Shown here: piece by piece, positions 52,026-60,383 of the stretch | Layout: every line of letters starts with the position of its first letter | Position numbering within the stretch: the stretch's first letter is position 1 | Origin: Mesorhizobium_K quangtriensis | GTDB taxonomy: Bacteria; Pseudomonadota; Alphaproteobacteria; Rhizobiales; Rhizobiaceae | Direction: 5' to 3' | NCBI RefSeq assembly: GCF_040081925.1 | Contig: NZ_JBEBMF010000005.1 | Location: forward strand, 186,001 to 250,000 | DNA length: 64,000 nt | Notes under the pieces: generated by a model | Database searches by the model: none | Seen by the model: only the letters and a program-made list of their open reading frames with translations | Told to the model about the DNA's origin: nothing | Position numbers and translations under genes: made by a program

Positions 52026-52592
52026 ATGCTCCGAACCAATCCGTTGGCGGTCGCACTTGCTTTCGGGCATGCGGCCGCCATTGTCATTCTGGGCTATATT
52101 CTGCTGGGCCTGATGCCCATGCTGTTGTTTGCGTCTGGCTTCATTGGAGGCTTACTGGTTTGGTTGGTGAAGCCACAGGTGTCTTCCTTCGCGGAGATCC
52201 GTGCACCCTACATCCTAACTCTCGTGCTGTTCGGCCTGCACAAGGTCGAGGAACGCGAAATGGATTTCTTCCCGGCGCTGGCGACGATCACCGGTGTGAC
52301 GCCGCCTGCCGAGGGCTCAGCCGGAGCAGTCGTTTTGTACGCGCTGGCGATGATGTGGCTGCTGGTGCCGTTCCTCTTGGCTCGTAGCATGCCGTTCGGG
52401 TCATACCTCGCCTGGACCCTGTTCATCGCCATGGGCGTCGTCGAAATCGCCCATTTTGTGTTTCCGCTCTTCCGCACAGGCCCCTACGGTTATTTTCCCG
52501 GGATGTTAACCGCGGCGCCTCTGGCCGCGGCGGCGTGGTGGGGCATCTGGCGGCTCGGCAATGAAACCGGGCAGTCGCGTATTGACCCTTAG
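52026..52592 (+). CDS. HXXEE-domain membrane protein
   Basis: A 188-residue protein with six predicted helices. The signature H-x-x-E-E is at His72 (GLHKVEEREMD), and later VVEIAHFVFPL and GYFPGMLTAAPLAAAA contain the other conserved histidine and proline/glycine pattern. HXXEE proteins are membrane hydrolase-like or ion-binding proteins of unknown function. It starts 12 bases after PRC, so it is cotranscribed, and its end overlaps the convergent DsbA-like gene by 4 bases. Confidence 0.78.
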   Translation: MLRTNPLAVALAFGHAAAIVILGYILLGLMPMLLFASGFIGGLLVWLVKPQVSSFAEIRAPYILTLVLFGLHKVEEREMDFFPALATITGVTPPAEGSAGAVVLYALAMMWLLVPFLLARSMPFGSYLAWTLFIAMGVVEIAHFVFPLFRTGPYGYFPGMLTAAPLAAAAWWGIWRLGNETGQSRIDP

Positions 52593-53242
52593 GACGACGG
52601 GCTGCTTCCGACCCTGGCAACCTCGGCCGCCACCAGATCATGCAACTGCTGCGGCCCAAAATCCGTCAGCGGCTGGCCGTTGACGAAAAACGTAGGCGTG
52701 CCCTCGATGTTGATGGCTTTCATGTCGGCCACGTCTTGATTCAGAACCTTTACGACACCCGGCGATTGCGCATCCGTGCGGGCCTTGACGACATCCAGTC
52801 CCGCCTCGCCGGCAAACGCCCACATTTTTTCTAGGTCCGGCGCGCCATGCACCGCCCACGCCGGCTGCTCGAAAAACAGCTTTTCCAGCACAGGCAGGAA
52901 CTTGTCCTGCATGCGTGCGGCTTCCAGCAACCGCACTGCCTCATCCGAGCCGTTGTGCAGAGGCGCATAACGGATGACGAGACGGGTCTGGGGAAATTTC
53001 TCCATGATCTGTTTCACGATCGGGTGGAACGCGCGGCAGGCTTCACATGCCGGGTCGAGGAACTCGACGATGGTCACCGGGGCATTGGCCGGGCCGATGA
53101 CCGGTGAGTGGTTCCGTACCAGTGTGCTTTCCTCCTGAGCAGCCGCGGGCACGGTCTCCGGTGGTAAGAACAGAAACGCGCCCCCGGCGAAAGCAGCCGC
53201 CGCGACCAGAACGGTGCCCAGGACGAGTGTTCGACGATTCAT
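52589..53242 (-). CDS. DsbA/BdbD-like thiol oxidoreductase (CEAC), second copy
   Basis: A 217-residue protein from MNRRTLVLGTVLVAAAAFAG (a start at 53257 is also possible). The active site CEAC (FLDPACEACRAFHP) and cis-Pro loop GTPTFFVNGQPLTDFG are the same as in the protein at 46718-47365, to which it is closely similar throughout, including STLVRNHSPVIGPANAPVTI. It has no adjacent DsbB, so it either shares the other one or acts as a reductant-independent partner. It lies alone between HXXEE and the arsenite permease. Confidence 0.85.
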   Translation of the reverse strand: MNRRTLVLGTVLVAAAAFAGGAFLFLPPETVPAAAQEESTLVRNHSPVIGPANAPVTIVEFLDPACEACRAFHPIVKQIMEKFPQTRLVIRYAPLHNGSDEAVRLLEAARMQDKFLPVLEKLFFEQPAWAVHGAPDLEKMWAFAGEAGLDVVKARTDAQSPGVVKVLNQDVADMKAINIEGTPTFFVNGQPLTDFGPQQLHDLVAAEVARVGSSPSS

Positions 53243-53352
53243 GTAGCGTTCCTTCACCAGGCGAGGTTCCGATCGCTAGCGCAACGATGCTAAACTGACA
53301 AGGACACCAGCAGCGGCGTAGGCTCGCGCTCTAGGTTAGGTAAGCAACAAAG

Positions 53353-54328
53353 TCACTTTTGTGTCGCGCTTGCGTCGCCAAGCCGAGGGATGGCGCGGAT
53401 GTAGATCAGTTCGAAGATGAGCTCGACCAGGGTCTGGGTTACGATGATCGCCGGCAGCACGGGCACGGCTCCGGGGACCGCGAGTGCCAGAGGAAGCACC
53501 ACGAGCGAGTTCCGTGTGGCAGAGCTGAAGGCGACACTGCGTGCCTCCGCGGCTTCGAGCCTGAACAGGCGTGCAACACCCCATCCGACGAAGGGCGCAA
53601 GAAGCCCAAAAGCGATGTAAATTGGCACAACCACGAGCACGGCACCGAGCGCCTGCTCAAGGTGTGGCAGGACGGCAGCCACGACCACAAACAGCACGAG
53701 CGCGGTCGCAGGGACCGGAAGTATCCCCAACGCAGCAGCCATTTTTGCGCCACGTGCAGCGCGCCGGCCCAAAGTTGAACGAATGCCGCCAGGGCGAGCG
53801 GGACGACGATCAGCCAAAGAAAGGCATGGAGGAAAGGCCCGATCTGGACCACGGCGGCGGCCTCTCTGCCCAGGAAGAGTCCGAGATAGAGCGGCAACAG
53901 GGGTATCTGCAGGAGGAGAAGGACGGGTGTCGCGGCCAGAAGCAGCTTTGCGTCGGCGCGACCGAGATGGGCGAACGTCACCACATAGTCGACGCAGGGC
54001 GTGAGCAGCACCAGCAGGACGCCCAGTCTGAGCAGCGGATCGCCCGGCATCACCTGGAACAGTATGCCGACGAGGAGCGGAATTGCTACAAAGTTTGAAA
54101 GCAGCAACGGCAGCGAAAATCGTACGCGGCCGAACGCTCGTCCAAGTTCGGCCAGCGGAACCTGCAAAAACGTGACGAACAGCATGAACGCGAGTGCCGG
54201 TTGATCGCCGCCTCAAGCGCCGTTGTCCCGGGGACGAGCAAGGCAACGGCTGTCGCGATCGCGACCGCACAGAAATAGACCTGGACTTGGCGGCTCTCCA
54301 GATGGTTCCGGATGTCTTGGTCAACCAC
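53353..54328 (-). pseudogene. ACR3-like arsenite/bile-acid-type permease with two frameshifts
   Basis: Family sequence runs through three frames: VDQDIRNHLESRQVQVYFCA (start GTG 54328), then from about 54200 LFVTFLQVPLAELGRAFGRV, then from about 53750 AALGILPVPATALVLF to a stop at 53353. Restoring one C near 54200 (CC to CCC) and one A near 53750 (AAAAA to AAAAAA) gives a complete 325-residue ten-helix transporter of the ACR3/SBF type, including the signature TPCVDYVVTFAHLGRADAKL. Intact, it would export arsenite. Both defects lie in short homopolymers, so sequencing error and genuine decay are both possible. Confidence 0.75.
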
Positions 54329-54344
54329 GAAAATTCCTCTCGCC

Positions 54345-54811
54345 TCAGCTTTGGCCTGAGCGCCGCAGCAGCCGGCGATCGGGGTGGACTTCTGGCGCGC
54401 TATTCCGAGGTCTTCGAAGATGCTGCAGTTTGAGGCGGGTCCGCCCAGACAGATTTGGTCGCAGGCGTCGATATACCCTTCGAGGGTCCGCTGCAGCTCT
54501 TGCAACTCCATCATTTTGCGGCGCACTTCGACAAGATGAGCCTGGGCCAGATCGCGCGCCTCCGTACAGGAACGTTGGTCATCCCGGGCGAGGCGCGTCA
54601 GCTCCCGAATCTGCGCGTGGGTAAACCCGAAGTCGCGATAGCGCCGAATGAAGGTCAAACGCTCGACGTGCGACCGGTCGTACAGGCGATGACCGCCGGC
54701 GAGCCTTGCGGGTTCCGGCAGCAGGCTCTCCTGCTCGAAATAGCGGATGTTGGTGGATTTGACCCCGGTCAGGCGAGCCAACTCCCCGATGCGATAATTT
54801 TGTCCCGTCAC
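54345..54811 (-). CDS. MerR-family regulator of the permease locus
   Basis: A MerR protein of about 155 residues from GTG 54811 (MTGQNYRIGELARLTGVKST, NIRYFEQESLLPEPAR, GHRLYDRSHVERLTFIRRYR). The effector end is cysteine-rich (SCTEARDLAQ, ACDQICLGGPASNCS, GCCGAQAKA). The read frame has no stop and continues into the permease (RGIFVVDQ), but a TGA stands one base out of frame at 54345-54347; a one-base loss just before it would explain the apparent fusion. The target is probably the permease or the divergent DsbD operon, with an operator at 54848-54864. Confidence 0.7.
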
Positions 54812-54847
54812 GGCGTCATCTCAGAAACGTGAGCAATGAGGGCTTAA

Positions 54848-54864
54848 CTTCGAGTAACTAGAAG
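54848..54864. promoter_or_regulatory. MerR-type operator between the MerR gene and the truncated dsbD
   Basis: CTTCGAGT-A-ACTAGAAG is a 17-bp dyad with one mismatch, preceded by TTAACT. It resembles copper-type MerR operators (CTTC-AGT arms). No clear -10 element at 19 bp was seen on either strand. Confidence 0.45.
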
Positions 54865-54903
54865 ATGCGTGGTGCCGGAACAAGAGTCGTTCAGGGTAAC
54901 TTC

Positions 54904-55176
54904 ATGCACCGCTTCGTTCACTTGATCGTCATCGCAATCGTTTTCCTTGCGGTCATCCCCGGTGGCAGGTCGGCCGTGCAGTCGTCGGTTTCTGCCCCTG
55001 CCACCCAGGCATCTCTCGTTGCCGACATCGATGCTGTTCAGCCGGGCCAAACCTTCTGGGCCGCGCTTCGTCTCGCACCGCCCGACGACTGGTACACATA
55101 TTGGCGCAATCCAGGCAATGCCGGCCTTCCCACCTCGTTGAGCTGGCAACTCCCGAGCGGGATGTCTGTGGCCTAA
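54904..55176 (+). pseudogene. Truncated DsbD/ScsB N-terminal fragment
   Basis: From MHRFVHLIVIAIVFLAVIPG (54904) a signal peptide and about 90 residues of mature sequence are left: DIDAVQPGQTFWAALRLAPP, DDWYTYWRNPGNAGLPTSLS and WQLPSGMSVA. This is the start of the periplasmic N-terminal domain of DsbD/ScsB-type thiol reductases, normally followed by about 500 residues with eight helices. The reading frame stops at 55174-55176, exactly where a different gene start, on the opposite strand, appears. It is therefore a deletion remnant. Confidence 0.75.
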
Positions 55177-55237
55177 CGGCGGCTTGCGCGCCGGTTGCCA
55201 CCGTTGCCATCAGCAGGAGCAGGATTCGCCTGTTCAT
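55177..55237 (-). pseudogene. Orphan signal-peptide start, truncated
   Basis: MNRRILLLLMATVATGAQAA starting at 55237 is a perfect signal peptide 12 bases after the stop of the adenylate cyclase on the same strand. The mature protein is missing: after about 20 residues the frame enters the reverse complement of the truncated DsbD gene. The two truncated ends meet at about 55176, marking a deletion or inversion junction. Confidence 0.6.
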
Positions 55238-55249
55238 GTTTAGAGCCTT

Positions 55250-56635
55250 TCATGTGAACGCGATCGGACTTCGTACGTCGGAACGCAACATAGAGGAGGA
55301 GGGCACCGGCGTGACGGCATTAACTTCATTTGAAGACCCAGCAGTTTTGAGGTGCCGGGGACGGTAGGCTATATTAATCGGGATTCTACGGCCGGTCAGA
55401 GCGACGCCTTTCTTAAATATCCAGCCGCCGGTTTCTCGCGCCTTGGGCGTGCGCGCCAGCAGAGCGAAGGACACAACGAGCGTCGCGCCCAACTCTTTGG
55501 TCAGCGACTCAAGACGCCGGGCGACATTGACGGCATCTCCGAACACCGTGAACTCGTCGTGGCTGCCACTCTCCAGTACGCCGCCGATCACCATTCCGTA
55601 GTGAACACCAATTCCCGCCTGAAAGGTCACATGGTCGTCTGTTTGGAAGGGCTTCCAAACCTCTAGCCGGTCGCAAAGCGCCAAGGCGCAGGACAGGGCC
55701 TGCTCGGCATCGTCATCCCTAGCCGCCGGCTGGCCGAACACTGCCATGACGCCATCACCAATAAATTTATCGACGGTGCCGCCAAAGGCAAAGACGGTAC
55801 CCGCTACAACCTGCCGGTATTCAGTTAGCACGTGCGCGAGGTGTGCTGGCGAAGCATGTTCTGCGTAGCTCGTGAAATCGCGCAAATCGACGAACATGAT
55901 CGCCGCAGGGCGTCTTTGGAGGGAAAGGGAGCGACCAGCCTCCTGCAACTCCGCGACAACGAACGGAGAGAAAAACCGCGCGAGATTGTGCCGCCAGCGG
56001 TCAATCCTGAGCGTTTCACGGCGCCCGCGCTGGTGGTCCACCGCCAGGAGGCCGGTCGACATCGCGGTCAATCCAAACGTCAGGGCAAGGCCGAAATCAA
56101 GGCTAAGAAAGACCTGCCAGAATGCGCCGGGGGCCTCCCGCTCATGGCGCCAGGCCATTGCGGCGAGCATAACAAGCCAGGCGCAAAAAACCAGGGACGA
56201 GAACAGAACGATCAGGCGCCCTCGCAGGGTCATGCCAACATGGCTCAAGAATAGAAAAGGTATGACAAGGCTTGCAGTTGTCAATCCGTGCGGCTGTGCG
56301 ACGGGCGCGCCCAGTATATGCTGATAGAGAACAGCCGTGACAAAAACCGCGTCCAAGATCGCCCAATTGAGCTGTTGTGCCGGCGGATCTTGGCGCCAGA
56401 GCGAGAGCGCCGACAGCAGCGCGCAGGCAAGCAGATAAACCGCAAGCACGGGCATGAAGAACAATATCCCACGCCCGCTGCCGACGAAGATCAGCGCGAC
56501 CGCGGCCAGAACTGCCGCCGTCCGCAGGTAGAGCGACATCATCCTGAGGTCGGTGCCGAGATCGAGCGCGATCCCGCGAATATTTACAAGGAGCTGCCTC
56601 AAATTGGCAGCATGCAGATAAGCCAGCACGTTCAT
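55250..56635 (-). CDS. Class III adenylate/guanylate cyclase, membrane-bound
   Basis: A 461-residue protein from MNVLAYLHAANLRQLLVNIR (56635); the longer frame upstream runs through untranslated sequence. Six hydrophobic helices (about 40-200) precede the cyclase domain: FVDLRDFTSYAEHASPAHLA (metal Asp), GGTVDKFIGDGVMAVFG (second Asp, purine-binding Lys) and EFTVFGDAVNVARRLESL. It should make cAMP in the cytoplasm. It lies downstream of the copper genes on the same strand, separated by about 55 bases, so it may be cotranscribed and copper-linked. Confidence 0.85.
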   Translation of the reverse strand: MNVLAYLHAANLRQLLVNIRGIALDLGTDLRMMSLYLRTAAVLAAVALIFVGSGRGILFFMPVLAVYLLACALLSALSLWRQDPPAQQLNWAILDAVFVTAVLYQHILGAPVAQPHGLTTASLVIPFLFLSHVGMTLRGRLIVLFSSLVFCAWLVMLAAMAWRHEREAPGAFWQVFLSLDFGLALTFGLTAMSTGLLAVDHQRGRRETLRIDRWRHNLARFFSPFVVAELQEAGRSLSLQRRPAAIMFVDLRDFTSYAEHASPAHLAHVLTEYRQVVAGTVFAFGGTVDKFIGDGVMAVFGQPAARDDDAEQALSCALALCDRLEVWKPFQTDDHVTFQAGIGVHYGMVIGGVLESGSHDEFTVFGDAVNVARRLESLTKELGATLVVSFALLARTPKARETGGWIFKKGVALTGRRIPINIAYRPRHLKTAGSSNEVNAVTPVPSSSMLRSDVRSPIAFT

Positions 56636-56690
56636 GTCGCGACTTGAGGGGGGCCTCGCCGCGGTCCGAGAGGCCGCGGCGAGGAATTCC

Positions 56691-56975
56691 TCACTTGATT
56701 TCAACGACGGTGATGCGGCCGTTGACGCGGTCGGCGACGAACTCGATCGCCTGCCCCGGCTTGACTTTTTCGAGCATAGCGTCGTCCGCGACGACAAACA
56801 CCATCGTCATGGCCGGCATGCCGAGGTTCTTAAGCTCACCGTGCTTGATAGTCAGCTTCTTTTGTTTGGCGTCGATCTTGGTGATTTCACCCTTCGTGTA
56901 TTCCTGCGCCGAAGCGCCTCCAGTCATTGCGAATGCTATGGTGATCACGGCGAGTATTTTTGCTATAGTCTTCAT
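56691..56975 (-). CDS. CusF-like periplasmic copper-binding protein
   Basis: A 94-residue exported protein: signal to about residue 23 (MTGGASAQ), then an OB-fold with His45 (IKHGELKN) and MPAMTM at 53-58. In CusF the His and Met ligands bind Cu(I) or Ag(I), and a Trp stacks on the metal; here the Trp position is not obvious. It carries copper to an efflux pump such as CusA or hands it to oxidases. It is 23 bases downstream of the cupredoxin. Confidence 0.87.
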   Translation of the reverse strand: MKTIAKILAVITIAFAMTGGASAQEYTKGEITKIDAKQKKLTIKHGELKNLGMPAMTMVFVVADDAMLEKVKPGQAIEFVADRVNGRITVVEIK

Positions 56976-56998
56976 GCTCTAAGTCCTTTCTACTTTGC

Positions 56999-57481
56999 TC
57001 ATTGCGAAACTTGGATGTTGCCCTTCATTCCGGATTCGTAATGGCCCGGAATTAGGCAGGCGAACACGAAGTCTCCCGCGTTCGAGAACGTCCACAAAAT
57101 CTCACCGGTTTTGCCCGGGGCCAATCGGATAGAATTGGCGTCGGCGTGTTCCATTTCGGGAAATTTGGCCATAACGGCCTTGTGCTCCATGACAGTGGGT
57201 TCTTCGTCCATAACGTATTCGTGGTCAGCCTCGCCCTTGTTCGTGAAGCGCAGGCGGATTGTCTCGCCGGCTTTGACCTTGATAGCCGCGGGTTCGAAGA
57301 CCATCGCGCCGTCGTCCTTTTCGGCCATGGTGATGTTCACGGTACGCTTGACCTTGCCTTTCTGACCTGGTTCTCCGATGGCCATTTTTTCGGTCTTATG
57401 GCCGCCCGAATGCGTTCCTGTTGCAAATGCGGGAGCGACACCCACTGATAGGAGGATTGCCGAGATTGCTGCGAGTTTCAT
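56999..57481 (-). CDS. Plastocyanin-like cupredoxin (CopI type)
   Basis: A 160-residue exported protein (signal to about residue 20, PAFATGTHSGGHK). The type 1 copper site is formed by His in ADHEYVMDEE, Cys in FACLIPGHYESGM, His and Met of the same segment. A histidine-rich N-terminus and VFEPAAIKVKAGETIRLRFT are typical of CopI-like proteins of copper islands. It binds Cu(II) in the periplasm. It lies between the multicopper oxidase and CusF genes. Confidence 0.87.
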   Translation of the reverse strand: MKLAAISAILLSVGVAPAFATGTHSGGHKTEKMAIGEPGQKGKVKRTVNITMAEKDDGAMVFEPAAIKVKAGETIRLRFTNKGEADHEYVMDEEPTVMEHKAVMAKFPEMEHADANSIRLAPGKTGEILWTFSNAGDFVFACLIPGHYESGMKGNIQVSQ

Positions 57482-57533
57482 GAGTTCTTTCTCTTTCTGT
57501 TGTTGTTGACTGGTGAAAAAGTTTAAGTCCTAC

Positions 57534-58904
57534 TCAACCTTCCTGTTGTTGACTGCCGTGCTTGGGTGCCGGAGTCATTGTTTTTGCGCCGTTGGATCGT
57601 GTCGGTGCGGGGAGGTCGCCGGTCCATTCGTAGGCGACGGTTCCCGCCGGGTGCTCAAACCAACCCGGGTCCGCATAGTCGGTGGCGGAGAGCCCCTGGC
57701 GGACCTTGACCACCGAGAACATAGAGCCCATCTCGATAGGCCCGAACTGGCCCCAGCCTTCCATCATCTTGATGGTGTTGTCCGGCAGCGGCATTTCCAT
57801 CTCGGCCATATCGGCCATACCGCGGTTGCCCATGGGCATATAGTCTGGCGATACCTGCTGAATTTTCTTGGCGAGCGCCGATTTGTCGACACCGATGAAG
57901 GTCGGCACGTCATGTCCCATTGCATTCATCGTGTGATGCGTTTTGTGACAATGGATGGCCCAGTCACCGAGGTATTTGGCGTCGAACTCGTAGGCGCGCA
58001 TGGCGCCCACCGGAATGTCGATCGAGACTTCCGGCCAACGAGATTCCGGCCGCGTCCAGCCGCCGTCGGTGCAGGTCACCTCGAAGTCGTAGCCATGCAT
58101 GTGGATCGGGTGGTTGGTCATGGTCAGGTTGCCGACCCGCACCCGAACGCGGTCGTTGTGGCCGACGACCAAGGGGCTGGTGCCTGGAAAGATCCGGCTG
58201 TTCCAGCACCACAGGTTGAAGTCGGTCATCTCCATGACACGGGGCACATAGGAGCCCGGCTCGATGTCGTAGGCGTTGAGCAGGAACACGAAGTCGCGGT
58301 CGACGCGCATGAACTTCGGATCCTTCGGGTGGATCACGAAAAAGCCCATCATCCCCATGGCCATCTGGACCATTTCGTCCGAATGCGGGTGGTACATGAA
58401 GGTGCCGCTCTTCACGAGGTCGAACTCATACACGAACGTTTTGCCGGGCGGGATGTGGGGCTGCGTTAAACCACCCACGCCGTCCATGCCGTTCGGCAGG
58501 ATCATTCCGTGCCAATGGATCGTGGTATGTTCGGGAAGTTTGTTGGTGACGAAGATACGGACCCGGTCGCCTTCCACCGCCTCGATCGTGGGTCCGGGTG
58601 ACTGTCCGTTGTAGCCCCAGAGGTACGCTGTCATGCCCGGCGCCATCTCGCGCTCGACAGGTTCGGCGACGAGGTGGAATTCCTTCACACCGTTGGTCAC
58701 ACGATGAGGAGCAGTCCAGCCGTTCAGGGTAACCACTGGCTGGTAGTCCGGGCCGCTTGACGGGAAGATCGGCGGCTGCATGTCCGGGGATGCCATAACC
58801 GCAGCCTCCGGAAGTGCCATCGCGGAAGTCTTCGTCCAAGCGGCTGCGCCTGCGAGAAACGCGCCTCCGCCGAGTATTTGTCGTCTTGAGAGCATTGTCG
58901 TCAT
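57534..58904 (-). CDS. copA: Multicopper oxidase, CopA/CueO type
   Basis: A 456-residue Tat-exported oxidase (MLSRRQILGGGAFLAG). All four copper motifs are present: HWHGMILPNG, MYHPHSDEMVQMAMG, NHPIHMHGYDFE and IHCHKTHHTMNAMGH. It has methionine-rich stretches (MADMAEMEMPLPDNTIKMME) as in copper-tolerance oxidases. It should oxidise Cu(I) to less toxic Cu(II) in the periplasm. It is part of the operon TolC, oxidase, cupredoxin, CusF. The symbol is used in the copper-resistance oxidase sense. Confidence 0.88.
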   Translation of the reverse strand: MTTMLSRRQILGGGAFLAGAAAWTKTSAMALPEAAVMASPDMQPPIFPSSGPDYQPVVTLNGWTAPHRVTNGVKEFHLVAEPVEREMAPGMTAYLWGYNGQSPGPTIEAVEGDRVRIFVTNKLPEHTTIHWHGMILPNGMDGVGGLTQPHIPPGKTFVYEFDLVKSGTFMYHPHSDEMVQMAMGMMGFFVIHPKDPKFMRVDRDFVFLLNAYDIEPGSYVPRVMEMTDFNLWCWNSRIFPGTSPLVVGHNDRVRVRVGNLTMTNHPIHMHGYDFEVTCTDGGWTRPESRWPEVSIDIPVGAMRAYEFDAKYLGDWAIHCHKTHHTMNAMGHDVPTFIGVDKSALAKKIQQVSPDYMPMGNRGMADMAEMEMPLPDNTIKMMEGWGQFGPIEMGSMFSVVKVRQGLSATDYADPGWFEHPAGTVAYEWTGDLPAPTRSNGAKTMTPAPKHGSQQQEG

Positions 58905-58913
58905 TCCTTCTGG

Positions 58914-60383
58914 TTAATGCCCGCCGCCAGCGCTTGCGGCGGCCGGCGTGGCTTCTCCGCCTCCGCCTTCCGCAGGCGCCCCGCCACCGCCATAGACAGC
59001 AGTGACCAGCGCGGCATCGGCGAGCCAGAAGTCGCGCTTGGCGTTGACGGATTGCAGCAGCGAGTCCGTGCGGGCACGGGTGTCAGCGAGCAGTTCAAAT
59101 GTGTTGGTGATCATGCCGTTGTAGGTCAGGGTGGCCTGTTCGGCGATCGCCGTTCTGAGCGGCACCACGCTGTTGCGGTAGTGGCGGGCGATTTCATATG
59201 TTGCCTGCCGGGCATTGTGGGCCTGGCGCGCCTCGGAACGGATATTGACCGCCCGCTCGGCCAGCAAGTTTGCCGCCCGCATGTAAGCCATTTCGGACTG
59301 ACGCATTCGGGCTTGGCCAGTATCAAAGATCGGGATTGTGAACTCGACATCGATGACCGGAAGCACTTCCGTCTTCGTCTTCACAGACCCGCTTTCCTCT
59401 TCCTCTTGCTCGCGCTCGACCTCCACGCCGGCGAGCAGGCTGATGTCCGAGACATACCTTGTCGCATTGGTCAAACCGTAGCTGAGCGCAAGAGCCTCAA
59501 GTTCGAGTCTCGCAATCTCGAGGTCGACCCGGTTCCTTAGGGCCTCGGCCTCGATTCCCCGTCTGGGGGCACCACGCACAGGCAGCTTGGGCAATGATCC
59601 AGGGAGCTTGTAGTCAATGTCGGCGCCCCACAGGCCCATTGCCCGGTTGAGCGCCTCCCTCGCGTTACGGGCTTCCAGGCGCGCGCTGGCGGACTGTCCC
59701 GCCAGTTCGGCATACAAGACATGTTCCCGTGCCTGGGCGGTCTTGGGGAAGGCGCCGGTCTCACCCAGTTTCTTGGCCAGGTCCGATGCTGCGTCCGCAG
59801 TTTGCAAAGCCTTGGACAAATAGCCTTGCGCCTCGTTGGAGGCGACAGCATTAATCCATGCGCGCCGGGTGTCGGTGGCCAGCCTGAGGGTTGCCTCGGC
59901 GGCGATCAGTTGGGCCTGCCGGAAGCGCGCGTCTGCGACCGCCATGCGTCGGGGCCTGGTTATAGCGGACATGATATTGGCAACCACTGCGGACTCGATC
60001 GCCCGGACCGGATCGATGCCGCCCGTAACGCCGATCCCAAGTGACGGATTGACCGGGAGACTTTCCTGCCAAAGTTCCGCCGCTGACGTGCCGATGTCAG
60101 CATAGGCGGCTTGCAACCCCTTATTGTTAAGGAGTGCAACCTTGACAGCTAGATCCGCGTCGACGGTCTTCCCCCTCACGAGGTTCCGTACCTTGTCAGC
60201 CGCTGCTTGCGCTTCAGCGTTGGATTGGATCCAGACTGGCTGCTGCCCGGTCACCGACGTGGTTCGGCCCGCAACTGCCGTAAAGCCAGCCTTGGGATCG
60301 CTGACGTTGACGGTAGCGCTCGTGGCGCAGCCGGCGAGTAGCGCCGAGGCGGCCAGAATGGAAAGGCGAGCGAGTCCGATCAT
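58914..60383 (-). CDS. TolC-family outer-membrane efflux lipoprotein
   Basis: A 489-residue protein with lipobox LLAGC at Cys19 and repeated long coiled helices (AAEATLRLATDTRRAWINAV, AGQSASARLEARNAREALNR, and again AHNARQATYEIARHYRNSV). This is the NodT/CusC branch of TolC channel proteins, with sequence duplicated in each half. It should be the outer-membrane part of a copper export system, but no RND pump or fusion protein is adjacent. The glycine/alanine-rich C-terminus (GGGGEATPAAAS) is unusual. Its start overlaps the stop of a small lipoprotein by 4 bases (ATGA). Confidence 0.85.
   Translation of the reverse strand: MIGLARLSILAASALLAGCATSATVNVSDPKAGFTAVAGRTTSVTGQQPVWIQSNAEAQAAADKVRNLVRGKTVDADLAVKVALLNNKGLQAAYADIGTSAAELWQESLPVNPSLGIGVTGGIDPVRAIESAVVANIMSAITRPRRMAVADARFRQAQLIAAEATLRLATDTRRAWINAVASNEAQGYLSKALQTADAASDLAKKLGETGAFPKTAQAREHVLYAELAGQSASARLEARNAREALNRAMGLWGADIDYKLPGSLPKLPVRGAPRRGIEAEALRNRVDLEIARLELEALALSYGLTNATRYVSDISLLAGVEVEREQEEEESGSVKTKTEVLPVIDVEFTIPIFDTGQARMRQSEMAYMRAANLLAERAVNIRSEARQAHNARQATYEIARHYRNSVVPLRTAIAEQATLTYNGMITNTFELLADTRARTDSLLQSVNAKRDFWLADAALVTAVYGGGGAPAEGGGGEATPAAASAGGGH

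Noticed and set aside
53300..53350. Possible fourth MerR-type promoter upstream of the solitary DsbA
   Set aside because: TTGCTT and a CTAGAG element are present but the dyad is poor and the -10 is weak.
57513..58469. 318-codon + strand frame
   Set aside because: Antisense to the CopA-type oxidase; histidine-rich only because the copper motifs are read backwards.
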